Assembly: GCA_903847285.1 (NCBI GenBank)
Contig: CAINDH010000267.1
Coordinates: forward strand, 1 to 24,622
Reading direction: 5' to 3'
Length of the DNA: 24,622 nt
From: an uncultured Verrucomicrobia subdivision 3 bacterium
GTDB taxonomy: Bacteria > Verrucomicrobiota > Verrucomicrobiae > Limisphaerales > UBA11358
The translations under genes were made by a program, and so were the position numbers. The notes beneath the pieces were generated by a model. That model was not told the DNA's origin, ran no database searches, and saw only the letters and a program-made list of their open reading frames with translations. Below are positions 14,340 through 23,014 of the stretch, piece after piece; the first letter of the stretch is position 1, and every line of letters starts with the position of its first letter.

Positions 14340-15005
14340 CTATTTCAAAAATTTTTCCCGCTGGCGAAATCGACGCTCCTGCCGTTTGACCTCGCCAGCC
14401 AGCAATTCTTCTGCGCACCAGCCACGCGATTGGACCAATGCCGTCAGCGCAAACAATTCTTTCGCCAGCGCCGACTTGGAAGTTTTGCTCTTTGATTTGT
14501 TACCGACGGTAAAGAGCTTGGCCTTACACGCCTTCTTCAAAAGTTTTTCCGCACGAAGCAGCGCCGGCAGATGTTTTGGGATTCCATCCAAGGCGGAATG
14601 ACGCGCGTGTTTAGTTCCGTGCTTCTCAGCCTTCTTGATTTTTTCCCAGTTAGCCCAGACCTCATCCACGTCCTTCACCTTAGTAGTGCTGAAAACATGC
14701 GGGTGGCGGCGGATCAGCTTATCTACGAGATGCCGCGTTACCTTTTCAAAATCAAAAGCGCCGCGCTCGCGCGCGAGCTGGCAGTGAAAAACCACTTGCA
14801 AAAGCAAATCTCCAAGCTCCTCGGCCATCTCGACGTCATCGCCAGCCTCAATGGCATCAATCAATTCATAAACCTCCTCAATCGCGTGGCGACGCAGCGT
14901 CAGGTGTGATTGCTCACGATCCCACGGGCAGCCCGTCGGCGAACGCAAACGCGCCATGACTTTGAGGAGGTCGTTCATTGCAGATTGTTTTTTCATTAAA
15001 TCCAT
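14340..15005 (-). CDS. mazG: MazG nucleoside triphosphate pyrophosphohydrolase, degenerate second domain
   Basis: 221 residues, shorter than the usual 260-270. MazG hydrolyses NTPs to NMP and pyrophosphate, clearing aberrant nucleotides. The first domain is intact: CPWDREQSHLTL (26-37), EEVYE (43-47), EELGD (62-66) and KLIRRHPHVF (96-105). The second domain begins 'LLRAEKLLKKACKAKLF' (149-165) but then loses its EExxE helix: a Lys/Ser-rich linker leads straight to a weak 'ALAKELFALTALVQSRGW' and the final 'RQERRFRQREKF'. In E. coli MazG the C-terminal domain carries the activity, so this protein should rely on the first. ATG alternatives exist at 14996 and 14978. It lies downstream of proB on the same strand. 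Confidence 0.9.
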   Translation of the reverse strand: MDLMKKQSAMNDLLKVMARLRSPTGCPWDREQSHLTLRRHAIEEVYELIDAIEAGDDVEMAEELGDLLLQVVFHCQLARERGAFDFEKVTRHLVDKLIRRHPHVFSTTKVKDVDEVWANWEKIKKAEKHGTKHARHSALDGIPKHLPALLRAEKLLKKACKAKLFTVGNKSKSKTSKSALAKELFALTALVQSRGWCAEELLAGEVKRQERRFRQREKFLK

Positions 15006-15007
15006 TT

Positions 15008-15070
15008 TTGCTACAGAGGCAAATAGCTCACAGTAAAGTGAGCTCTTAAAATCTCTGTGCGCTCTGTGCG
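15008..15070. repeat. CACAGAG-type intergenic hairpin repeat
   Basis: AGCTCAC (15025-15031) pairs with GTGAGCT (15038-15044) around a 6-nt loop. Outside it, ACAGAG (15013-15018) can pair with either of two tandem 9-bp copies of CTCTGTGCG (15053-15061 and 15062-15070). It fills the mazG-proB junction. The plan, tandem words on one side and a complementary word on the other, is like the elements in the heme cluster. Confidence 0.6.
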
Positions 15071-15081
15071 TCTATGGCCAA

Positions 15082-16158
15082 CTACAAAACCACCAAATCG
15101 TCGCGGTGAACAAGTTCGACACGTTCGAGTTTTTTGGCGCGAATTTCAGCGGCGCTGAACTTGGCAATGCCCCGGGCAAATTCCGTCCCGTCCAAATCAC
15201 AGATGCGCACCACGTCGTCAGCGGCGAACTCGCCTTCGCAGCGAGTGACACCCGGCGGCAGCAGACTTTTCCCAAATTCTCGCAACGCCATCTTCGCCCC
15301 ATCATCCACGAACAGCGCCCCCTTGGGATGATGGAAAAATGCGATCCAACGCTTGCGGCCTTGCAGCTTGTTCGGCTGCGCGATGAACAATGTGCCATCG
15401 TCCGCGCCGCCAAGAATTTTTTCCAGAATCGTTTGGTCACTTCCCGACGCGATGACAAGCGGGATGCCGGAACGCACGACGATTTTCGCCGCCTCGATTT
15501 TCGATTTCATCCCACCGACAGCCGTCGCGCTGGTCGTGCCGCCGGCCATGCCTTCAATCGTCGCGTCAATCTGTTCGATGACAGAAATGGTTTTGGCATT
15601 CGCCCCGCCGAAATTTTCGATGACCCCATCCACCGTCGTAAGAATCACCAATAAATCCGCAGGCAGCAGCGAGGCCACGAGCGCGGAGAGTTTATCATTG
15701 TCGCCGAATTTGATTTCGGTGAACGATACCGCGTCGTTCTCATTGATAATGGGAACCACGCCGCGATTGAGCAGAGTGACGAGCGTGTTGCGGGCGTTGA
15801 GATGGCGCTCGTGATGTTCTAGGTCTTCATGCGTGAGCAGAACCTGCGCGACGAGCAAGCCGTGGGCGGAAAATAATTTATCGTAAGCCGCCATGAGCCG
15901 AGACTGGCCGACGGCGGCGCAAGCCTGCTTCTCTGCGAGACCAGTGGGGCGCGATTCGTAGCCCAGTGCGCCCATGCCAGCGCCAACCGCTCCACTGGTG
16001 ACAAGAACAATTTCCTTGCCAGATTTTTTCAGCGCCGCGACCTGCGAGACGAGTTGTTCCAACTGCGCGGGATCAATCAGCTTCCGGCTGTCGGTGAGGA
16101 CGCCGGTGCCGAGTTTGACGACGATGCGCGAGGCGGATTGAAGCGAGGCACGATGCAC
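15082..16158 (-). CDS. proB: Glutamate 5-kinase with PUA domain
   Basis: 358 residues from a GTG start. It phosphorylates glutamate with ATP, the first step of proline synthesis. The amino acid kinase domain (about 8-255) shows RIVVKLGTGVL near the start, LVTSGAVGAGMGALG (52-66), PIINENDAVS (136-145) and FGDNDKLSALVA (151-162). The C-terminal PUA domain (about 275-350) contains 'KGALFVDDGAKMAL' and the closing 'ELVHRDDLVVL'. Length and domain order match ProB. The usual neighbour proA is absent; obgE and proB often sit together in bacteria and here they share a strand but are separated by mazG and ribosomal genes. No better start is in frame nearby, so the GTG is kept. Confidence 0.96.
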   Translation of the reverse strand: MHRASLQSASRIVVKLGTGVLTDSRKLIDPAQLEQLVSQVAALKKSGKEIVLVTSGAVGAGMGALGYESRPTGLAEKQACAAVGQSRLMAAYDKLFSAHGLLVAQVLLTHEDLEHHERHLNARNTLVTLLNRGVVPIINENDAVSFTEIKFGDNDKLSALVASLLPADLLVILTTVDGVIENFGGANAKTISVIEQIDATIEGMAGGTTSATAVGGMKSKIEAAKIVVRSGIPLVIASGSDQTILEKILGGADDGTLFIAQPNKLQGRKRWIAFFHHPKGALFVDDGAKMALREFGKSLLPPGVTRCEGEFAADDVVRICDLDGTEFARGIAKFSAAEIRAKKLERVELVHRDDLVVL

Positions 16159-16208
16159 GCGGGGAAGTTAGAAAATTTTGCGGCGGCAAAAAAGGCAAAA
16201 CTCCGCAA

Positions 16209-16889
16209 TCACTTCAAATTCACCGGCATGTCGAACGAATTAAAAAATCCATCGCTCCGTAAAGCAATAAACCCGGCCAGCCCCGCAAGGTCGGCAAGGG
16301 TATTGACGTGTGGGACCGGCCAGTTCTCGATGCCGATTATTTGCTCGCGGTTGTTTTTTGGGTCGGCGAGGTCAATGTATTTCGCCGTGCCGATAGAGAC
16401 GTGGAGCGCGTCAATGCCTTTAAACTCCAGCCCGGTTTGTTTTTTTATTTCAGCAAGCCCCTGACTTTTGACGAGTTGTTCTTTATTCGGTAACGACGGC
16501 ACGGCGATGCCAAGTGAAAAAATATTCGTCCGACCCGCCGTATTTTTCACGATGTCCAACTCACCCAAGTTGAAACGCATCAGGGTGACGTGGATTTCAT
16601 TTCTGGCGAGCGCGGCGCGTTCGTATTCCACATGAATTTCCGGGATGCTCATAAACGGCGCGCCACCAAAGTCGGCGGGGTTATGAATTTTTAAATCCTT
16701 GATGGTCACCACCGGCTCGAGGAGTCCGAGATGGAACTTGCCGATTTCGGTATCCAACCCGGTTTTGGCGCGGATGTTTTGCACCATCATCACGCGCAAA
16801 ATGGTGTCGAGCGATAGCAGGAAAATCACGAGCAGCACCACGCCAAGCAGAAATAATCCCAGCAGCCATTTGAAAACGCGCTTCAACAT
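16209..16889 (-). CDS. AsmA-like membrane-anchored protein
   Basis: 226 residues from the ATG at 16889, chosen because it places a signal-anchor immediately at the N-terminus (MLKRVFKWLLGLFLLGVVLL, about residues 1-28). The frame is open upstream to 16958. The rest resembles the start of AsmA/TamB-type proteins: an amphipathic 'AKTGLDTEIGKFHLGLLEP' region, then 'VTIKDLKIHNPADFGGAPFMSIPEIHVEYE', then 'ALARNEIHVTLMRFNLGELDIVKN'. AsmA-like proteins span the envelope and are thought to help move phospholipids or assemble outer membrane components. Here only one short module is present, so it is a small family member. It is 50 nt before proB on the same strand and divergent from the DUF486 gene. 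Confidence 0.8.
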   Translation of the reverse strand: MLKRVFKWLLGLFLLGVVLLVIFLLSLDTILRVMMVQNIRAKTGLDTEIGKFHLGLLEPVVTIKDLKIHNPADFGGAPFMSIPEIHVEYERAALARNEIHVTLMRFNLGELDIVKNTAGRTNIFSLGIAVPSLPNKEQLVKSQGLAEIKKQTGLEFKGIDALHVSIGTAKYIDLADPKNNREQIIGIENWPVPHVNTLADLAGLAGFIALRSDGFFNSFDMPVNLK

Positions 16890-16967
16890 GGATGTCACAA
16901 TAGACAATTTTTCCAAAGCGGCCAAATGACATTTGACAGCGGTAGTGGTGAAATTCATTTTTGCACG

Positions 16968-17273
16968 ATGAATCTGAGTGAATCCCGCTGGCTTCCCATC
17001 GTCTTGCTTACCGTCTCAAACGTCTTCATGACCTTCGCGTGGTATGGGCATCTGAAATTCAAAGGCAAGCCGCTTGCGCTCGTCATACTCGCAAGCTGGG
17101 GCAGTAGCAGCTTCAGCCCCTATCAACTGAAAATCATCCAGGAAGCCATCACGCTCGTGGTCTTCATCGTGTTTGCGTTACTCTACTTCGGCGTGCGTCC
17201 GGCGTGGAATCACGTCGCGGCCTTTGCGTGCATCCTCGCCGCGGTGGCATTTTCATTCTGGCCGAAAACATGA
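16968..17273 (+). CDS. DUF486 (DMT-superfamily) membrane protein with an internal deletion
   Basis: 101 residues from the ATG at 16968. Predicted helices lie at about 9-27, 32-43, 58-74 and 82-98. The 'NVFMTFAWYGHLKFKGKPL' start and 'LKIIQEAITLVVF' middle are DUF486 hallmarks. Family members normally have 'WGIAFFEYxxQVPANRIG' between 'ILASWG' and 'FSxxQLKxIQE'. Here ILASWG is joined directly to SSSFSPYQLKIIQE, so about 15-17 residues, including most of the second membrane helix, are missing in frame. Function of the family is unknown; it is related to small transporter-like EmrE folds. The loss may make this copy inactive. Confidence 0.8.
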   Translation: MNLSESRWLPIVLLTVSNVFMTFAWYGHLKFKGKPLALVILASWGSSSFSPYQLKIIQEAITLVVFIVFALLYFGVRPAWNHVAAFACILAAVAFSFWPKT

Positions 17274-17465
17274 ACCACCCAGACACCACGCACGCCAAGG
17301 GAAAATTTTAACAAATATATTTAGAAATCCATTGTCGGCGCTAAATGTTATCGCGACGCTTTTATTTCCGGTTTTAAATCTGGGTGGCCTTAACGCCTTG
17401 GCGGTTGAAGCCGCAGAAAACTCGCTTGGCAGTGCGGCTCCATTCTGTTTAATTGGCCGCGCCCG
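17274..17465. other. 192-bp gap upstream of lptD
   Basis: No gene is visible. The left part is A+T rich (ACAAATATATTTAGAAAT near 17313-17330) and is the likely place for the lptD promoter, but I find no clear -35/-10 pair, riboswitch or hairpin. Confidence 0.4.
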
Positions 17466-19703
17466 ATGACCAAAATCTCCTCCACCCTCGCGTTGTTCGT
17501 TGCTGCCGTGATTTTTTCCCGTTCTGCTGCCGCGCAAGAGGCGACGCAACTTGAAATCATGCCCCTGAGCGCCATGCTGCCCGGCACAGTTGAAGGCCCG
17601 CTCGAATATGATCCCACCACGAAACGCTGGAGCGGCACCAATGGCGTGTTTGTTCGCTACGGCTCCACGGTGTTGACGGCCAACGCCGTTTCAGTTGATA
17701 CCACTAATAGCCAAGTCGAAGCCGACGGCAATGTCCGCATCGAGTCCGGCAGCGAAATCTGGGTGGGCGAACACATCAACTACAATTTCAAAACAAAACA
17801 AATCCGCACCGAGCAGTTTCGGACAGGCAAATCACCCGTTCTTGCTGGCGCCACCGGCCTTACTGGCAATAGCAGCAATGATGTCTATGTAGCCAAGCGC
17901 GCGTTCGTCACCACGGACGACATCGAAAACCCCGCCTACCGAGTCCGCGCCAGCTCCATCAAAATCGTCCCTGGAAAATATGTGCGAATGTGGAACGCCG
18001 TGCTTCTTGCCGGCAATGTCCCCGTATTTTATTTCCCGTATTACCAGCGCAGCCTCGGCCCGAAGTCTGGCAATTTTAATTTCACCCCCGGCTTCCGCAG
18101 CGGCGATGGCGCTTACCTCTTGAGTTCTTACGATTGGTTTTGGGGTGATATCGCTGATGGTGGCCTGCACGCCGACTATCGCACACGGCGCGGAGCGGGT
18201 GTTGGGCCGGATGTCTTTTTGCACCTTGGCCAATGGGGCGAAGCATCCGTGAAGTATTACTACCTGCACGATGAGGAACCGGACTACAACGCCAACGCCT
18301 TTCCGTGGTTCAGTCCCATCCCGCACAACCGCCAGCGTTTCTATGGTGACTGGCAGGCCACGCCCGCGACCAACTTGAATGTCAAGGCGCTGATCAATTA
18401 CCAGACCGACCCGCTCGTGCTCCGCGACTTTTTCTCCGGTGACTACGAGGCGAATCCTCAGCCCAACTCATTTTTTGAAATCCAAAAATACTGGAGCAAC
18501 TGGAGCCTCGACGCACTCGCTACGCCGCGCGTGAATAGTTTCTTCAGCCAGATTGAGCGCCTGCCTGACGTAAAACTCACCGGCTATCGCCAGCAAATTC
18601 TCGACACGCCGCTCTATTACGATAGCGAAAGTTCTATCGCTTGGAACCGCGCCTACACCGCCAACACCATCAACGGCTTCTACTGGCTAACGAATGGCTT
18701 TTACACCGACGCCGCGTTACGAGCTGATACCTACCATCAAATCACCCTGCCGTGGACGTTCTTCCATTGGCTCAACGTCACGCCCCACGCCGGCGCACGC
18801 TACACTTATTACAACCGCCACGCACTCGACACCGGCAACACCGACGAAATTAACCGCGCCGCGTTCGACACCGGCATCGGTTTTGGTTTCAAGTCCTCCG
18901 CGCTTTGGACGGATACAAAAAATTCTTTCTTCGAGGTGGACGGTCTGCGTCACATCATCGAGCCGACGGTGAATTACGAATTTGTCACCCGCCCCTCCAG
19001 CGTCGGGGGCATCCCACAAATGGATGGCGAGATGGGCGCGCTGCTGATTTCGCCGATTAACTTTCCTGACTACACCAGCATTGACGCAATTGACACCATG
19101 AACATCGTCCGCTTCGGCCTGCGTAATGTGGTGCAGACCAAACGCGATGGCCAGCTCGACGACCTCGTGAACTGGAACCTCATGCTCGACACGCGGCTGG
19201 ATCGCCCGCACGGCCAGAGTGCGTTGAATGATTTATATTCTCAATTCTCCATTCGCCCGCGCTCTTGGCTCACCTTGGAAGAAAAACTCCGCTACGATAT
19301 CGAGGCTGGACACCTGAACCTCTCCCTTCATCAAGTCACCTTCGATCCGAGCGACCGTTGGAGTTGGGGCATCGGGCATCTTTACATCCGGGGCGGGACG
19401 TGGGGCAATGGCGAATGGGCGGAAAATAATTTCCTGACCAGCACCATTTTTTACCGCGTGAACGACAACTGGGGTCTTCGTGCCCAGCACGATATCAACA
19501 TCAAGACCGGCCGTTTGCAGCGCCAAAACTATTCCATCTACCGCGACCTGCGGAGTTGGACCGCCGCCCTCACTTTCCGCGTGCAAGACGATGTTGACCG
19601 CTCCGCTGACGTGACCATCGCCTTACAACTCTCGCTCAAAGCTCTCCCCCGTCATCGCGGCGAAGGCGACAGCGTGAACCCGCACCGACTCGTCGGAGAG
19701 TAA
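17466..19703 (+). CDS. lptD: LPS-assembly outer membrane protein LptD-like
   Basis: 745 residues. A signal peptide ends near Ala23 (SAAA-Q). An N-terminal OstA/LptA-like beta-jellyroll (about 40-165) includes the 'VLTANAVSVDTTNSQVEADGNVRIESG' pattern typical of the LptA/LptD slide. The remaining 500 residues are aromatic-rich alternating beta strands of a large barrel, with the conserved 'VPVFYFPYYQRSLG' entry motif (about 184-197) seen in LptD. LptD with LptE inserts LPS into the outer leaflet, so its presence argues for an LPS-containing outer membrane. I do not see the paired cysteines that form LptD disulphides in E. coli; the mature sequence appears free of cysteine. No lptA or lptB is nearby. 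Confidence 0.9.
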   Translation: MTKISSTLALFVAAVIFSRSAAAQEATQLEIMPLSAMLPGTVEGPLEYDPTTKRWSGTNGVFVRYGSTVLTANAVSVDTTNSQVEADGNVRIESGSEIWVGEHINYNFKTKQIRTEQFRTGKSPVLAGATGLTGNSSNDVYVAKRAFVTTDDIENPAYRVRASSIKIVPGKYVRMWNAVLLAGNVPVFYFPYYQRSLGPKSGNFNFTPGFRSGDGAYLLSSYDWFWGDIADGGLHADYRTRRGAGVGPDVFLHLGQWGEASVKYYYLHDEEPDYNANAFPWFSPIPHNRQRFYGDWQATPATNLNVKALINYQTDPLVLRDFFSGDYEANPQPNSFFEIQKYWSNWSLDALATPRVNSFFSQIERLPDVKLTGYRQQILDTPLYYDSESSIAWNRAYTANTINGFYWLTNGFYTDAALRADTYHQITLPWTFFHWLNVTPHAGARYTYYNRHALDTGNTDEINRAAFDTGIGFGFKSSALWTDTKNSFFEVDGLRHIIEPTVNYEFVTRPSSVGGIPQMDGEMGALLISPINFPDYTSIDAIDTMNIVRFGLRNVVQTKRDGQLDDLVNWNLMLDTRLDRPHGQSALNDLYSQFSIRPRSWLTLEEKLRYDIEAGHLNLSLHQVTFDPSDRWSWGIGHLYIRGGTWGNGEWAENNFLTSTIFYRVNDNWGLRAQHDINIKTGRLQRQNYSIYRDLRSWTAALTFRVQDDVDRSADVTIALQLSLKALPRHRGEGDSVNPHRLVGE

Positions 19704-19783
19704 TTATCTACTATACGCAGACAGCCTTATCCGCTTGCTGGTGGTTTTGAAAAAACTGCTAAAAATGCCGATGCTGGTCCGCC

Positions 19784-20521
19784 TCACTCGCGCGGCAGCG
19801 AAACAATGAAGACCGAGCCCTGCCCCGGCTCGCTGTGGACTTCGATCTTGCCCAGATGCTCCTCCACCACCCGCTGGCAGATGGCCAGACCCAGACCCGT
19901 CCCGTTCTTTTTCGTCGTGAAGAATGGCTCGAACAGCCGGGAAAGATTTTCTTTTATAATGCCCATGCCCGAGTCGCGGATGAACACCAGCAGGTGCGCC
20001 CCGGCAGTTTCCGTGCCCACGGTCACTTCGCCGTTGTTACCCACCGCCTCGGAGGCGTTCAGTAAAAGGTTCATGAACACCTGTTGCAACTGCGATTCAT
20101 CCGCACGGATCGTGTCCGGCGCGGCGCGGAAATCACGCTTCAGGGAGATCATCCGCCCCTTCATCTGGTGTTCCAGGAGCCGCAGTGCGTGGTCGAGCAA
20201 TTCATGCGTGCTGGTCTTGGCAAACGCCGGCGCCTTAGGCGCGGAGAAACGCATCAGTTGCGTGACCAATGAATTGATGCGATGCAGCTCCTTCAGCACC
20301 ACCGCCGCCATTTCCTTGTCCTCCCCTTTGGCCGCGAGCAGTTCCACAAAGGTGCTGATGGCCACCAGTCCGTTCTTGATTTCGTGCGACGCGCTCGCGG
20401 AAACGAGGCCAAGGTTCGCCAGCCGGTCGAGCCGCCGAAGGTTTTCGGTAAGGTCGCCGTTCACGACGGGTGGATTCACCGCCGTGCTGCCGGTTCTGGT
20501 TTCTAAATGTGAGTTAGGCAT
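19784..20521 (-). CDS. Soluble orphan histidine kinase, NtrB-like
   Basis: 245 residues with no membrane segment or sensor domain; residues 1-30 are an unstructured leader. The dimerisation helix carries phospho-acceptor His46 in SASHEIKNGLVAI, where the usual Pro after Asn is Gly. The ATPase part has N-box NLLLNASEA (151-159), G1 RDSGMGI (182-188), F-box FEPFFTTK (197-204) and G2 GTGLGL (207-212), so catalysis should be intact. No response regulator is adjacent; neighbours are lptD (convergent) and ribBA (divergent). It may phosphorylate an NtrC-type regulator elsewhere, conceivably the one at 7112-8503 (speculation). Confidence 0.9.
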   Translation of the reverse strand: MPNSHLETRTGSTAVNPPVVNGDLTENLRRLDRLANLGLVSASASHEIKNGLVAISTFVELLAAKGEDKEMAAVVLKELHRINSLVTQLMRFSAPKAPAFAKTSTHELLDHALRLLEHQMKGRMISLKRDFRAAPDTIRADESQLQQVFMNLLLNASEAVGNNGEVTVGTETAGAHLLVFIRDSGMGIIKENLSRLFEPFFTTKKNGTGLGLAICQRVVEEHLGKIEVHSEPGQGSVFIVSLPRE

Positions 20522-20687
20522 CGTAACTTAGCGACACCCCTTTTGACCCCGTCGAAAAAGTTTTGAAAAAATTAACGCCGCCATCGTAGTCGGATTTCGC
20601 CGAGCGACCAAACAAAAACATTCGCCGGCCGCCTTTACACGATTGGTGTGACTTTTCCCCACGCACAGCTAAAATGATTGCCGCCGA

Positions 20688-21887
20688 ATGAAAAACATTT
20701 TCCACTCCATCGAATCCGTCCTCACCGACATCTCCAAAGGTAAAATGGTCATCGTCGTGGACGACGCGGACCGCGAGAACGAGGGCGACCTCCTCATGGC
20801 CGGGCAGTTCACCACGCCTGCCGCCATCAACTTCATGGCCAAGCACGGACGCGGCCTCATCTGCGTGCCGACCACCGGCGAACGTCTCCAGCAACTCGGC
20901 ATCGAGCGCATGGTGAAACAGAACCGCGAAGTCTTCCGCACCGATTTTCAAGTCAGCGTGGATGCCGCCAAAGGCATCGCCAGCGGCATCAGCGCCGCCG
21001 ACCGCGCGAAGACGATTCAGATCATGGCTTCACCGACGGCGGTGCCTGACGACCTCGTGCAACCCGGCCACGTTTTTCCACTCCGCGCCAAAACCGGCGG
21101 CGTGCTCCAACGCGCCGGCCATACCGAAGCCGCCGTTGACCTAGCCGTCCTCGCAGGTGCTCGCCCCATCGGCGTCATCTGCGAAATCATGAATGACGAC
21201 GGCACGATGGCGCGGTTGCCTGCGCTGCTGAAATTCGCCAAGAAACACAAACTGAAAATCTGCACCATCGCCGACCTCATTGAGTTCCGCCGCACGCGCG
21301 AAAAATTGGTTGAGAAAATCGAGGTCATCAAGATGCCCACGGACTATGGCGACTTTGACCTGCACCTCTATCGCTCCAAGCTCGACGGCGAACATCACCT
21401 AGCGCTCGTGCGCGGGGAAGTTTCTGGCAAGCCCGGCGTGCTCGTGCGCGTCCACAGCGAATGTCTCACCGGCGATGTCTTCGGCTCGCGCCGCTGCGAC
21501 TGCGGGCCACAATTGCACCAGGCCATGAAGCAGGTCGCCGACGCCGGACGCGGCGTGATTCTTTACATGCGGCAGGAAGGTCGCGGCATTGGTCTTGGGC
21601 CAAAAATCAAAGCCTACAAATTGCAGGAAGAAGGACTCGACACCGTCGAAGCGAATCTGAAACTCGGCTACGGCATGGACCTGCGCGAATACGGCCTCGG
21701 CGCACAAATCCTCTGCGACCTCGGGCTGAAAACCATTCGCCTGCTTACAAACAATCCGAAAAAAGTCGTCGGCCTCGAAGGCTACGGATTAAAAATCGTC
21801 GAGCAATTGCCCATCAAGGTGAAGCCCAACCCGCACAACGAACGCTACCTGAAAACCAAGAAGCAGAAGATGGGGCATTTGCTCTGA
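20688..21887 (+). CDS. ribBA: Bifunctional riboflavin synthesis enzyme RibBA
   Basis: 399 residues with two domains. The N-terminal 3,4-dihydroxy-2-butanone-4-phosphate synthase (1-205) has the acidic [11 protein letters not shown] loop (25-35), '[18 protein letters not shown]' and HTEAAVDL (145-152). The C-terminal GTP cyclohydrolase II (about 208-395) has zinc ligands Cys259, Cys270 and Cys272 in [17 protein letters not shown], plus RQEGRGIGL (295-303). It supplies both precursors of lumazine from ribulose 5-phosphate and GTP. All key residues look intact, so both activities are expected. I looked for an FMN riboswitch in the 166-bp upstream gap and saw none. The other rib genes are not in the window. 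Confidence 0.97.
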   Translation: MKNIFHSIESVLTDISKGKMVIVVDDADRENEGDLLMAGQFTTPAAINFMAKHGRGLICVPTTGERLQQLGIERMVKQNREVFRTDFQVSVDAAKGIASGISAADRAKTIQIMASPTAVPDDLVQPGHVFPLRAKTGGVLQRAGHTEAAVDLAVLAGARPIGVICEIMNDDGTMARLPALLKFAKKHKLKICTIADLIEFRRTREKLVEKIEVIKMPTDYGDFDLHLYRSKLDGEHHLALVRGEVSGKPGVLVRVHSECLTGDVFGSRRCDCGPQLHQAMKQVADAGRGVILYMRQEGRGIGLGPKIKAYKLQEEGLDTVEANLKLGYGMDLREYGLGAQILCDLGLKTIRLLTNNPKKVVGLEGYGLKIVEQLPIKVKPNPHNERYLKTKKQKMGHLL

Positions 21888-21907
21888 TTTTCCGGCGAGT
21901 AACTGAC

Positions 21908-22921
21908 CTAGCTCGTCTTCAAAAACTGCCCCGCCATTTTTTCCAGCGCGTCAACCCACGCCGGATGCTCATTCATACACGGGATGCGCGTGAATTCCTT
22001 GCCGTTGCCTGCCATGAATTGCTCACAACCGCGCATACCAATCTCTTCAATCGTCTCCAGACAATCCGAGACAAACGCAGGACAGATGACGAGCATCCGC
22101 TTCTTGCCTTCGTTCGGCAGGCGCGCGAGTTCGTAATCCGTGTAGGGCTTGAGCCACGGATCTTTGCCGAGCCGCGATTGGAACGAGACAGAATACTTTT
22201 CCTTCGGCACCCCTGCGAGTTTCACAAACTCACGAGTGGTGGCCAAGCATTGCGCGCGATAACAAACCGCGTGCGCCGGACTGGCAACTTCGCAGCAGTT
22301 CTCGACCTTCAAGCAATGGCAGCCGGTTGGATCGGACTTCCGCAAATGGCGCTCAGGAATTCCGTGGTAGCTGAACAGCAGATGGTCGTAGTCCTTGAGA
22401 TAATCCTTCGCGCTCGCGACAAGTGCCGCGATGTAATCTGGCTGATCGTAATACGGCGGCTGCACCGTGAGCTTCATCTGCGGCGCAAGTTTCTTTGCGA
22501 CTTCCTGCACGCGCACCACGGCGGATTCGTAGCTCGACATCGCGTAATGCGGGAACATCGGGATAAGCAACACTTCCGTCGCGCCCTTCGCTGCCAGATT
22601 TTTCACAGCGGATTCGATGCTGGGATTCTGATAACGCATCGCCAACTCCACCGGCACGGTGAGGCGTTGCTGTAGGAGTTTCTGAACATTGCGGCTGCTG
22701 GTGACGAGCGGGGAGCCGTCTTTCGTCCAAATCTTTTCATACGCCTCGCCGGATTCGTGCGGTCGCTTGATGAGAATAAGGCCGACCAGCAACCGGCGCA
22801 GAGGCCATGCCACGTCAATGACGCGCCCGTCCATCAGAAATTCGTTCAAATACCGCCGCACATCCGACACGCCGGGAGAATCCGGCGAACCAAGATTGAC
22901 CAATAAGATTGCTTTGCTCAT
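21908..22921 (-). CDS. hemH: Ferrochelatase
   Basis: 337 residues. It inserts Fe2+ into the porphyrin in the final or near-final step of heme synthesis. The catalytic His186 lies in SYHGIPERH, and 'SFQSRLGKDPWLKPYT' (246-261) and 'CPAFVSDCLETIEEIG' (280-295) complete the active site. Residues 201-225 form a Cys-rich insert (Cys201, 203, 209, 210, 220, 225; pattern CxC-x5-CC-x9-C-x4-C), similar to the internal [2Fe-2S]-cluster segment reported in some bacterial ferrochelatases. That assignment is inferred. It is the last gene of the leftward hemN-hemY-hemH cluster, 88 nt after hemY, and is convergent with ribBA with 20 nt between the stops. Confidence 0.96.
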   Translation of the reverse strand: MSKAILLVNLGSPDSPGVSDVRRYLNEFLMDGRVIDVAWPLRRLLVGLILIKRPHESGEAYEKIWTKDGSPLVTSSRNVQKLLQQRLTVPVELAMRYQNPSIESAVKNLAAKGATEVLLIPMFPHYAMSSYESAVVRVQEVAKKLAPQMKLTVQPPYYDQPDYIAALVASAKDYLKDYDHLLFSYHGIPERHLRKSDPTGCHCLKVENCCEVASPAHAVCYRAQCLATTREFVKLAGVPKEKYSVSFQSRLGKDPWLKPYTDYELARLPNEGKKRMLVICPAFVSDCLETIEEIGMRGCEQFMAGNGKEFTRIPCMNEHPAWVDALEKMAGQFLKTS

Positions 22922-22929
22922 AAAAAATC

Positions 22930-23014
22930 AGCCACAGATAAACACAGATGGACACAGATTCAAAAACTCTTTTCCGATTATTCTATGTTTCATCCGTGAA
23001 ACCCTGTGGCTAAA
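22930..23014. repeat. Intergenic inverted-repeat element, hemY-hemH junction
   Basis: It starts with three tandem 10-bp units led by CACAGAT (22933, 22943, 22953). AGCCACAG (22930-22937) pairs with CTGTGGCT (23004-23011) at the far end. The right part, GTTTCATCCGTGAAAC...TGTGGCTAAA (22987-23014), is the reverse complement of 24383-24410 at 26 of 28 positions. The element fills the 88-nt junction and reaches the hemY stop codon. Confidence 0.8.

Noticed and set aside
19806..20531. Plus-strand frame opposite the orphan histidine kinase
   Set aside because: It lies entirely over a gene with all kinase motifs and has Ser/Arg-rich composition without any motif.
20522..20687. FMN riboswitch before ribBA
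   Set aside because: The conserved RFN-element blocks such as AGGGGCAGGGT and the CCGGCGGT core are not present in the 166-bp gap.
21461..22675. Long plus-strand frame opposite ribBA and hemH
   Set aside because: It is antisense to two certain genes, Arg/His-rich, and matches nothing; typical of high-G+C shadow frames.
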